A stretch of 64,000 nt of DNA from Anoplopoma fimbria (lineage: Eukaryota > Chordata > Actinopteri > Perciformes > Anoplopomatidae): NCBI RefSeq assembly GCF_027596085.1, contig NC_072467.1, forward strand, positions 16,444,481-16,508,480, read 5' to 3'. The position numbers and the translations under genes were made by a program. Positions within the stretch are counted from its first letter, which is position 1, and the number at the start of each line of letters is the position of its first letter. Below are positions 15,081-27,100 of the stretch, one piece after another. Under the pieces are notes generated by a model that worked only from the letters and a program-made list of their open reading frames with translations, ran no database searches and was not told the DNA's origin.

Positions 15081-16736
15081 ACCCAAAACTAACCAGCCAC
15101 TGGGGACACATGGATTTGGAGACCACATTGTCATCATCACATCATTCATCAAAAGTGCAATCCCATAAAAATTTACTGTACTACTTTAATGACAAATTTC
15201 ACTTGGTCAAAATTGAGACAAAGTCAACACGATAAAAAATAACCTTTTCATCATTTAACAACAGATATGCTGGAGACAGAGAGCATGCAGCGCTCATGCA
15301 CAACAAATAGAAAAGGCATCACTGTAACAATATTCAGAAGATCAGAGTGTGGAGATGTTGAGACTAAATGTAGTGCAATTGGCTCATACTGAGCTAACAA
15401 GTACAATATACAGATCAATAGTTCAACCAAGCCAGAAGGGTACACAACGTGTCAAAGGTCACATCAGGAAAAACAATGTGAGGGAATCAAGGGTGTTTGG
15501 TTTCAAAGGCTTACAGCAGCGGGTCACCGGAGAGAATTAAAAGTCAGTAAAAACAGAGTAAAGCGATGATGCTATATGATTTAGATCATTTGTTTGACTA
15601 TAATGCATGGAGCTCAGAATTTTGTCACTCAGCTGTCTACAAATGATTTACAGTTACATTGGAGATTATTGCACAAAACTATATGCGAATACAGCGGTTG
15701 GATGAATGGGGCACTTCAGGGTCTAAAGGGACAGTCAGACATTTATGTTCCTTATGGACACATAGTTCACAATTACATCTATACATTTACAATTATAGAC
15801 ATACAATTTACAAGCAGCAGCACATTATCACTTCTTACAACACAGAGGATTATGTACAGTATTTACGAAAAAACTTCATTGGAGAGATTAAAACTGATTA
15901 TTGATCTGAAATGGGAATCAACCTGCCAGAAGGTGCATCATCCTATCATTCAGATATACAAACACACATTGATCTATTCTCAAGGCTAAAAGCTAAGCAG
16001 AACGGTTTGAGTTCAGGAATCTCTCCTTGAGAAGTGCTTTGAATCGAGACACAATGCTACCCCGCAGTGGTAGGATGAAGTAATACAATGAGCAAACTTC
16101 ACAGTTCAGCCACTCATTTTACATTTGCTCGATGCAGTTTGTACATGCTAGATAGATATATACAGAAGCATAGGGATAGGAACAAATGTGTATGCAGAGC
16201 CAGGGCTGTCATCCAGCCAACGTGCTGAGCTATGCATCTGACATTACAGCTCCACTGAAGGAAAATAATCTACCACTACTCAGGTCACTGAAAACACAGA
16301 TAGCAGTCCGATGAATTGCATTTGCATGCCAAAGTTATTTTTCTCATCTAGCAGGGAATGAGTAAGAGGGTTATTTGCAGGCTCTGCATTAGTGTTTAGT
16401 TGGCCAATAGAGAGCTACAGCATCAGAGGATCAAGACATTAACTTTCGTGGAAGGCACTTTGGATAGTCTCTAATGTTCCCGAGGGTATTATCAAGTGTC
16501 TGATTAAAAAACATAAAATAAATACAGCTAGATTGTAAATGTGTGCCAGAGTTAACATGATTGAAATAGGTATGAGTAAGAAATGAAGAGGAAGACTTTG
16601 CTGCTTTTGGCTCTTGTTGAGAGAACGGGGAGATTGAGACCACTGTCTTATCCTACAAGAAGACTGGAAGCAGGAGAAACCTGTTAGCCCACCAGAGGTA
16701 GAATGTCTGCCTACCAGCATGGGTGGATTATGAGAC

Positions 16737-17290
16737 ATGGGCCCCTGGGCACAGACATGCCAAACACCCCACCACTACATAGGAGCTACACACACAGACT
16801 TTATGGCTGTTAAGCCTATGTTTGTTGTTGTTGTTGTTGTTGTTTGTCTCTCAGTGGTCATTTTGTGTCTCTTTGTAGTTCCACTTGGTAATTGTTTTGG
16901 TCTTTTTGTTATAATATTTTGTGGTTCGTAGTTGTTTTTCCCATCATTTAAGTCATTTTGTGTGTACTTGTGGTTGTTTCACCTCTTTCATAGTTATTGT
17001 CAGTATCTTTGAGGTCTCTTGCAGCTGTTTTGTATCCTCTTTGCAGTTGTTTGGTTTCTTTGTGGTAATTTTGAGTCTCTACTTGGTCTTTGATTGACAG
17101 TTTGTAGGTGAGGGCCCCTGACACCAAGGGCCCCTAGGCCTGTGAACTGTAGGCCGGTTACCTTGTCCATCCATGCCTCCCAGCACCTCTGAAGGTCACC
17201 AATTAACACAGAGGTACTGGGAAGCAGATTTTGGGACCTTTTGGGTGGAGCCAATCCAGCACTGTCCCCCTGTTTCCAGGCTCTATGCTA
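16737..17290. repeat. Degenerate 'ttttgtgtctctttgtagt' repeat
   Basis: Loose tandem copies of a unit like 'cattttgtgtctctttgtagt' run from about 16850 to 17090, flanked by 'gggcccctgggcacagac' at 16740 and 'agggcccctgacaccaaggg' near 17111. A GTT triplet run lies at about 16822-16842. Known as a repeat type in fish genomes. Directly after it is a short AAGCT tandem (about 17290-17305). Confidence 0.5.
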
Positions 17291-18082
17291 AGCTAAGCTA
17301 AGCTAATTGTATCCTCACTGTAGCTTCCTTGTTAGATATTGTTTCCGCCTGTTTAAATGCCAGCGATGACGTTATAGGAAACATATGTCAAAGCTGTAGT
17401 TTTTCATTGTATTGCCAAATAGGATACTACAGTGTAACAAAAAGCACAGACAAGTATTCAGTAAATAACTTTGTGACTGAAAACGGACTGGATACCACCA
17501 GAACAGATTACACATTACACTATGAGTTCTCATGTTTGATTATAACCGAGTCTGGTTACAACTGTATGCAGACATTTATGGAAAATGTACGATACTTAGA
17601 ACAGTGTTTCACCAGACGCTGATACACGTGTCACACTAACATGTAATAAATGTGGTTACAAACACCAAACAAAACAGCATCGAGGATATACAATGTACAC
17701 ATAATGTGTTTATCGTGTGACACCATACTGAGGCGGTTTTATACTGGATGCTTTCACTTTATGCTTCTAGTGTCTGTCACACAGCTCACAGATGGAGGCG
17801 TCACAGATACTAAGGTGTGCGCCAGCCGATGTTGTTGTATCATTGCTGATACAGGACGGGTTCACAGGAGCACTACAACGTCGGATAAACAGGGTTTGCT
17901 ACAACTATTGCACAGTTCAGTACAGTCAGTTATGTTTTTTTTCTCAGCAGTGCACAACACAAATGCAACAACAGTCAAACGGAGAGTCGGTCATGGTGGT
18001 GTTGATTTGCAAAGAAATAGCTGATGTGTGTGCTGTCAGTCTGTTATGTGGACACTTTGAGATGCAGCACGTTGTCGCCAAC

Positions 18083-18132
18083 TCACTCTGCCGCCATTTT
18101 CTCTATGTGGTCACTCAGCAACTTGTACTGTT
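18083..18132 (-). CDS. kiaa0513: KIAA0513 coding exon 11 (C-terminus)
   Basis: Encodes [15 protein letters not shown] then TGA; human ends [15 protein letters not shown]. Acceptor CCTTTGCAG. Confidence 0.94.
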
Positions 18133-21100
18133 CTGCAAAGGGGTAAAAAACACAGTTGAAGCTGCATTAGGTTTATTTGTTCCCATTTCATTTTTTGTCA
18201 ATGTATTAAATAGTCAGATGGAGCTTGCAGACTCTAAACACCTTCGTCGAAGATGCAATGTGGAAAACTCTAATGTGCAAGGCAAAGGACACATGACAGA
18301 GGAAGACAGTTAGGAAGACAGTTAGTTGTGCTTAGTTGAAGCATCTATGGGAAGCTTCAACTAAGTATACTAACCACTGCGTTAAGGCAGTGTGTTGTTG
18401 GGGCCTGTTGTTTGAGTTACTGCTGAATTAATGAAAAACAAGTCCAGTTGAGTGACAGATGGATTCAATAAAAGGCTTATCAGACATCAAAACCCTACAC
18501 AACAGGTTCTAATTTTACCAGAATGGAAAGTTATAATTGTGTCTATTTAATTTTTTTCATCCCAACGATTGTGAGGTAAACCTTAAAAATGTGTTCACGT
18601 TACAAAGTAATCTACTCGTAATGTGCGTTTGTATGTGTTTGCTTAGCCAATGCAGTGCCTTGTTGGGTGATGTTGGGTTGCATTGCAGCAAAAGTTGGGC
18701 GCCTGGACGACTCCGCGTTGTTTTTCCGCCAGAGGTTGCGGCGCTTGGTCGAGCACCTCTGAATTTTGTAACTTGGTGCACGGGGTCACGTCACTGTCAC
18801 AAATATTTAACTGATAAGTGCACTATTTACATTTCTAGGGTTAAACAAAGAAAGCCAATTTACCTTTAAATGCTTTAGAAACAGGAGGTCTTAAAAATCT
18901 ACATTTGAGTAAATATTTTACAGCCAAATCAAAGTTTTTACAGGCTATTCAGCCTTTATTTCTTTATAATGCATTTAATACTAGACTTATTTCAGTACAG
19001 GGCTTGTACAAAGGTAATAAAGTAGTCCATGAATATGAGATATGAGTTTACAGATAATGACTATCCCTCTATAACCTATAACCTGCATTGTGGAGGTTGG
19101 ATTATGGCGTTACACCTACAGTTTATGGGCATATCAATGAGTTTTACTCCTTGTCTTTTTGATTCTTTACAGTTCATTGTGGTTGTACGCCCTCTTGCGT
19201 TTCGTAGCATAATAAAGCGCATAGAGTATAAACCCCTCCATACATCCTCGGAGCTCACGTCGCCTGCAGAGGCTCAGGCCACGAGTGTAAACAAAGCTTA
19301 AGAAAGCTGCAGTTACAACCCTTTCCCTCCCTGGTGACTTTGCACTCTTTGGTATAAAACATTAGAAATCAGCCAGGATGGGTAAAGTGAGCGTTCTGTG
19401 AGACCTTATAGGATTTCTGGGTGTTGTAGTTTAATATAAAAGTTATCTTTAAAAGCTTTTTGGAGGTGCTGCTGCTGTTGCTTATTGTCTGCAGGTGGCA
19501 ATGTTCCTCCCATTGCATCAGTTTAAACCTTCATGACATTGACATATCTGCAGGTGTAAACTGCTGCTATTATTTCCCTTCACTTTAGGAGCTATAGACT
19601 GGCATGTGTTTGACAGGGATTGAACAGCCGTCCCTTATGGAGAACCAGCAGCTTTCACAATGAGTTAGTGAGTTTGCTTGTGGTTGTGATTCTGCCAAAT
19701 TCCACTAGGTGCTTTACATCTAAAAATGCCAAATAAGTGAATGGGCTGAGAGCAGAGAGTGTTTCTATAATGCTTTACCTTCATTCAGGTTCCCGATGAC
19801 TGCCTGCTTCTTCAGGAAGTCATTGCAGAGCTTCTTACTGAGCCCAAACGCCAGCATGTTATGAGTGAATGTCCTGAAGTACACAGAGCCAAACTCATCT
19901 CAGTACAAACAGAAATGATTGCAGACACGCTGTATGTTCTGTATTTACCATTCCCCAACAAAAAACACAAACTCTATAACTCAATACTTAACACTTTAAG
20001 GTTCATATTCTGCTCCATGCTCTATCTATTCATTTAGGATTCATATATACAAGGACAGATGTTATAGTGACTTTATCTACAGTCCCTGGAACAAACAGAC
20101 ATACAGTGGGGCAAAAAAGTATTTAGTCAGCCACCAATTGTGCAAGTTCTTAAAAAAAAAGATGAGAGAGGCCTGTAATTTTCATCATAGGTATACCTAA
20201 ACTATGAGAGACAAAATGAGAAAAAAAATTCCTGAAAATCACATTGTCTGATTTTTAAAGAATATATTTGCAAATTATGGTGGAAAATAAGTATTTGGTC
20301 AATAACAAAAGTTCATCTCAATACTTTGTTATATACCCTTTGTTGGCAATGACAGAGGTCAAACGTTTTCCGTAAGTCTTCACAAGCTTTTCACACACTG
20401 TTGCTGGTATTTTGTCCCATTCCTCCATGCAGATCTCCTCTAGAGCAGTGATGTTTTGGGGCTGTCGCTGGGCAACACGGACTTTCAACTCCCTCCACAG
20501 ATTTTCTATGGGGTTGAGATCTGGAGACTGGCTAGGCCACTCCAGGACCTTGAAATGCTTCTTACGAAGCCACTCCTTCGTTGCCCGGGCGGTGTGTTTG
20601 GGATCATTGTCATGCTGAAAGACCCAGCCACGTTTCATCTTCAATGCCCTTGCTGATGGAAGGAGGTTTTCACTCAAAATCTCACGATACATGGCCCCAT
20701 TCATTCTTTCCTTTACACGGATCAGTCGTCCTGGTCCCCTTGCAGAAAAACAGCCCCAAAGCATGATGTTTCCACCCCCATGCTTCACAGTAGGTATGGT
20801 GTTCTTTGGATGCAACTCAGCATTCTTTCTCCTCCAAACACGACGAGTTGAGTTTTTACCAAAAAGTTCTATTTTGGTTTCATCTGACCATATGACATTC
20901 TCCCAATCCTCTTCTGGATCATCCAAATGCTCTCTAGCAAACTTCAGACGGGCCTGGACATGTACTGGCTTAAGCAGGGGGACACGTCTGGCACTGCAGG
21001 ATTTGAGTCCCTGGCGGCGTAGTGTGTTACTGATGGTAGCCTTTGTTACTTTGGTCCCAGCTCTCTGCAGGTCATTCACTAGGTCCCCCGTGTGGTTCTG

Positions 21101-24100
21101 GGATTTTTGTTCACCGTTCTTGTGATCATTTTGGCCCCACGGGGTGAGATCTTGCGTGGAGCCCCAGATCGAGGGAGATTATCAGTGGTCTTGTATGTCT
21201 TCCATTTTCTAATAATTGCTCCCACAGTTGATTTCTTCACACCAAGCTGCTTACCTATTGCAGATTCAGTCTTCCCAGCCTGGTGCAGGTCTACAATTTT
21301 GTTTCTGGTGTCCTTTGACAGCTCTTTGGTCTTGGCCATAGTGGAGTTTGGAGTGTGACTGTTTGAGGTTGTGGACAGGTGTCTTTTATACTGATAACAA
21401 GTTCAAACAGGTGCCATTAATACAGGTAACGAGTGGAGGACAGAGGAGCCTCTTAAAGAAGAAGTTACAGGTCTGTGAGAGCCAGAAATCTTGCTTGTTT
21501 GTAGGTGACCAAATACTTATTTTACCGAGGAATTTACCAATTAATTCATTAAAAATCCTACAATGTGATTTCCTGGATTCTTTCCCCCCATTTTGTCTCT
21601 CATAGTTGAAGTGTACCTATGATGAAAATTACAGGCCTCTCTCATCTTTTTAAGTGGGAGAACTTGCACAATTGGTGGCTGACTAAATACTTTTTTGCCC
21701 CACTGTACAGTTCTTGTAACACTTACCTTCTTCACAATACTATGTAATATTTTATCAAACGATTAAAAATACATGTGATATATTACTGCTATTACGTGGA
21801 CCATGAGCTTGTTGTACCACTAGGAAGCCTCCCTAAGTGACCTGATGAAAATCCTCTCAGCCTCTATATGCATGGCTGGCCAAACTATGGCCCACTGCAC
21901 GTTGTTAAATGGGCTGCTGCAAATTTGAAAAAATAAACTATAATATGGCTTGAGTTTAAGCACTAGATTTATACTACATTCTGTAAAATTATCTGTCTAA
22001 ACCGCTAGGCACAAAAAACAATATTTTACCATTTCTATTTGTTACATCTAAATATAAGACTTACAGATTTACATCTTACATTTACATTTGCATCATAATC
22101 TTTTAACTGAACCCTTAGTCCTTAAACAGAAATCCATATCCGTATTGGATGATTTTCTACCTGTTTTAACAGATTTTCACATAACATCATAATAAGTTCA
22201 GTGTACACGTAGGCAATGCACTATCTTAGAGTTTAAAATAATTGAATTCATTTAAAGTAGATTTAAGTGCATCAGATACAGAATACTTTTTGTAATATGT
22301 GGGCCAACCAGTCAACAACTGTAATGTCAAACCATAATGTGGTTTCCTGGTCTAGAAATGGACTCTCTTGCAATGTAACTGGTTGAAAACTACACATTTA
22401 CTATAGTTCGACCTGTGACTCCTGATGTAGTTTTACATATGGCCCTCAATCCAAAATGGTTTGCCCCCGCTCAATGAGCTGTATTCACTTGTACTGGTTC
22501 ACAGACAACACTGTGGCAGCTTCCTCACCCCAGCTGGCCGAAGGCGATATTCTCATCGATTTTGGAGCTGTCGTCCCTCTCCTCCTGCGTCATGTGACAC
22601 CACTTCTCCCTGCAGCACAGAGACAGTCGGAGTCAGGCTCCGTTTGACTTTGGGCGTCTCCACAAACAACAGGCCAGGGGTGGGTGTCAACATAAAAATC
22701 ACGCTGACTCATAGCAGCGACAACACACAGCAGTGGTGTCACATAGATCTCCAAACTGTTGGAGACAACTTTTCAGAAGTCTGAAAGCTTTTCAGTTCAT
22801 AATCAAAGTTTTATTATCCACCCAAAAAAAATCCATGACATCCATCCCTGGAACTGCTCATGTTGAAATGAGATGCAAAAACAGAGATTCCATTACACAT
22901 TATAGAATAAAAAAAACACACTAACCAGCCACAAGCAAAACAATAAAACAACAAATGATTAATTCACGAAGAATCATCATTATTAACAAATGGATGAAAA
23001 AGGTTGATTTGCTCTATGTGTTACTGTTAAAGAGATATTGTGAGGATGTGGTAATATTATATTGATGCCACAAATAGAACACATATTCATGAAATCATAA
23101 AGGAAGATGAGCGTAATAACCAGTATCACCTACTTACTTTACCCAGTGACTCTACTTTAAAACTAACTCTCCCAATCAACAGATCATTCTGTGATGAAAT
23201 ATTTTAGAACTTTTCCCATCTGCTTCCTCTGCTTTCATCTCTTAGTTAGAATGCTTCCCAGAATGCTCTTTGAAACGCCCCCCTGTAGAGGGGTTCTAAA
23301 AGTGGAAGATGGTCTTTTAGACTTGGGGCCTTGAAGCTGCACTAATCAATATTTCATATTGGGTAAATGACTATGTGGGTTCATTTCCACACTACACAGA
23401 GCGTTCCCACATGACTCCAGTAGATCTACAGAGCGTTTATATATTCTTTTTCAGCTCATTACTCCTCTCTCATCAACCTCATTTCCAGCAGCAGCAGGCA
23501 ACTCTTTTCAGCACAAACATCTGGAATAACCCAACTAAAAATGCCCAGAATCAATTAGCACAGTGAGAGACCAGCAGGTTAAAACAGAGAAGACTTTAGC
23601 AGCTAAAGAGCCAGATATTTCCCTCAGGATATATCTGGCTCATAGCAGTCAACCGTAAAAGACAAATATATTTTTGATCTGTGCCTTTTTGAATTGCGCC
23701 ATGATTTACACGTATGATGTTGGTAATTTTCAAAAGATAATTTTTCAAGCAAAGACAGTCGCAGTTGGTCGTAGACTTGTCGTTGTATCATTAAGTTTTG
23801 TGTGAAACTGATAAGTGAGCTATATCTCTCATCTCGCTCAATGTACGAAATCAGCACCAACATGGCCGTTAGCTTGGCTTTCTAGCTATCTTAGCTATGT
23901 TCCATGCACAAATGTAACGTTATCTGCAGGTGGCAACCTCTGGTTCTGCTGATTGAAGCCAATGCGGAAGGGTCATAAAACTTGCATTCTCTCTACTGTC
24001 CATCAGGGGACGACTCCTCTGGTTGTATAGAAGTCTATGAGAAAATGACTCTACTTCTCTCTTGATTTATTCCCTCAGTAAACATTGTAAACATGAGTTT

Positions 24101-27100
24101 ATGGTCTCAATCTCTAGTTTCAAGTCTTCTCCAATACAGCATGATGTTCATTTAGTAAATTATGGTCCATTTAGAGTCAAATAGACCATAAAGCAGGGTA
24201 TGCTTTAGGGCGGGGCCACGGTGATTGACAGGTTGTTACCGCTACCAGAGCCGTATATGGCGTCTCTACGTCACTCCTCCGCATTCCAAATATGGCAGCT
24301 GTCGTTCATTGGTTGCCAAAAAAAACCATGGTGACAGACGTAATAAAAGATGGTGAAAAACTCAAGGCTTCAAAAAGGTAGTCCACAAAGCAATGGGTGA
24401 TGTCACGATGACTACGTCCACCTCTTATATACAGTCTATGGTTATGTTACATGATGTGTTTTATCTAGTTACTCTTTTTATCAGCTTAGATGAGAGAGAA
24501 CAAGTGAGACCCGGTGTAAGTGTGAGTACATCCTGGTACTAAACACAGAGACATCGTAGCTTCAGAGAGAGACGTCCCTTATCCAACTTTTGGTTGTGAC
24601 TTCCTAATTAAGCATTTTCACAGTCTTATACCTCAACGGTTTTACGAGAAAATGCAACTTTCTTGACGTGAAAATCACATGTGTAATTCATTGCACGATT
24701 CAAACAAGAACAAATAATTGTCCGTCTCTAGCTGTTCTATCGACTATAATACATGGTTTTTCCAAAAATAAGGTCCCATGCTGGTCCACCAGAAGGGGCA
24801 GGACTCTTTATAGCAAAATTATAGGGTGATAATATGTCAAGAATGTTGAAGTGTAGATTTGACTCTACAGTACAGCGGAAACCCTTACTTTACTATGGAT
24901 CATATCTTAACACAACATCACATTACTGGTAAGGTAATGTCAGGAATAAATAAGCAGTTTTAAGGTGGATATTATGACACATGCAGAATATCACGGCAAT
25001 CAATCTGCAGTGGAAACATAGAAGCATGCAAAGAGACAGCAAAGGGAACATGCAGATGGAGGGAGAGAGAAAAAATATCACTTGCAAGAGGATTAATGGT
25101 GTGAACAATCAGTGAGCTGTGAGGAGGCAGCGAACACCTTCACACTGCCTCGGTCCTCTGCTCCAGATATAAATAACTACCATCCCAGACATTAGACAAG
25201 GTCAGGATGTGACCTGTGGGTGTGACGCTTTCACTCACATTAAAATAATTTCAACAGCAGCATGAAATAATATCTGGACAATATATAAAAGGCATGCCGT
25301 TTATGAACTGAACTTTTATGGTTGGTGATTGAACTATTATTCAAACACAGTCATTACACAAACAGTAGTCCAATTATAATAACAAGCAAACCACTTCCTA
25401 TCTATAATTGTAGCGATGTGGACATTATTGCCCTGCTGTGATTAAGCCGCTTTTATCTTTTCATTTACACACTGTGTTGTGCTGTCTCGCACTAGACTCC
25501 TGCCATCATGGGGATTTACCACTAGAGCCTATCCTATCACTGTTCACTAGAGCGCGCCTGACAAGCAAGTCTTGTGGTCTTATTGGACCAACATGATTCA
25601 ATTAGCTAATTAAAACATCTTACTCTGTCTTTATATGATTAATTCATGATTGAATTCTAAAATCATATGGTGATATTTAATTTGTATTGTGTTATTCTGT
25701 TTCAATTGTGTTTTGATATTGTATTTACTTTACATTTTTATATTGAATTTGGATATTGTATTTACATTTCATTTTAATATTGTATTTAAATTGTATTTTG
25801 AGATTCTATTTAAATTTAATTTTGATATTTTAATACTTGTAACTTGGATTTCATTTGTTTCAAGCTTTAACATTCAGTTTCCTTTTTGTGACTTTCTTTA
25901 ATTTAAAGTCAGCCTGTGAAGTTTTCTTGTAAGCAAACAGTTATGTTCACTGCATGTTATGTTATGTTATGCACTGTTTCAGAACTTAACATATGGTGTT
26001 TTAAATGTATCTCCCTCCACAGCAAACATATTCATTTTTGGATTGAGTCTCCGTCGCTGCCTTTGAGGTCTCATTTATATATTTTTTGACACCACCAACC
26101 ATCCGTAGGAATGTGTATGCCCCCCCCCCAAAACAGGCATGAGCTCAAATAAACAATATAAGCGCTGTAAGAAAATATCAAGAATCGCGATAATATGTTT
26201 AGATAATATGTCGATTCTCAAACACACTGTTGATTTTTGATTAATAATTTTCCTGCAAAGACTAACTCAGTGAATACTTCCAAAGAGATGTGCCCTCTCA
26301 GTGATGTTGGATGTTACAGGGACTGTGATAAATTAAGATGCAGATATTTTGATAGTTTTCCTAAAATGTTATTTTTAAAAATCACAATATATTCGAATAC
26401 AACGAATGGTAACCCCTGTATCATGCAAACATTGCCCTGTAGCACCCTTTTAGTTGCATTACATGGTTATGGTTGATAAATTGTAAAAGCTTGTAATTAT
26501 TCTGGTGGCACGCTTAAGGCTAACAGCGCTACGAATTATTTTATTTTGCCTCATGATTTTCAGAATAAAATACTTGCTTTTTCTCCTCTTCCTCTTAAGT
26601 ATGCTAATGAATTAGCAGCTAATTGTCTGTGATAATAATTTTAATAATGTAAATGTAACTGTGAGTGGCAACTTGGCTGTAACTGTGACACAACAGACTC
26701 TAAACATCTATTTATACACACAACACAAACCACCACTGTCCTCTAAGCCTGCTGGCTAGTTAGCCCTCAAAGTCACAAAGCTACTTGTTTTTGCTTGCTG
26801 TAACTTCTTAATGAAGCTCTTTATGTTCAGACTATTACCTTTTAAGCAGACTCATAATCTTCAAATGCACAATCTGACCAGATCTCTTACATGTCATAAA
26901 ATGCTGTTCTTCCTATGACAAGACAGAATCACACAATAACTCTCTTAAGCTGTCTGTCCCCTTCAGATACAGTCTCAATCTCCTTCTTCTCCTCTCCAAG
27001 TGGATTCATCTTTGCCTTTTCTCTCAGTTTGACTAGTTTTTTTTAGGGCAGTGGACACATAGAAGGACAGACCTCTCGTCTTTCTCTTCATCCTGTAGTC

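Larger units (their letters stand above)
14378..18082 (-). other. kiaa0513: Possible long 3' UTR of KIAA0513
   Basis: Inference only. Downstream of the KIAA0513 stop (18083) there is no other gene on the minus strand for 3.7 kb, and an AATAAA on the minus strand lies at 14378-14383. Mammalian KIAA0513 mRNAs have long 3' UTRs. Two dispersed repeats lie inside (about 14600-15080 and 16737-17290), so the real end could be nearer the stop. Confidence 0.3.

Noticed and set aside
15594..15989. 131-codon + frame
   Set aside because: AT-rich chance frame inside the presumed KIAA0513 3' UTR on the opposite strand.
17792..18313. 173-codon + frame overlapping the last KIAA0513 exon
   Set aside because: Antisense to a well-supported exon and without recognisable domain.
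20412..21358. Plus-strand frames in the Tc1 element
   Set aside because: Antisense shadows of the transposase.
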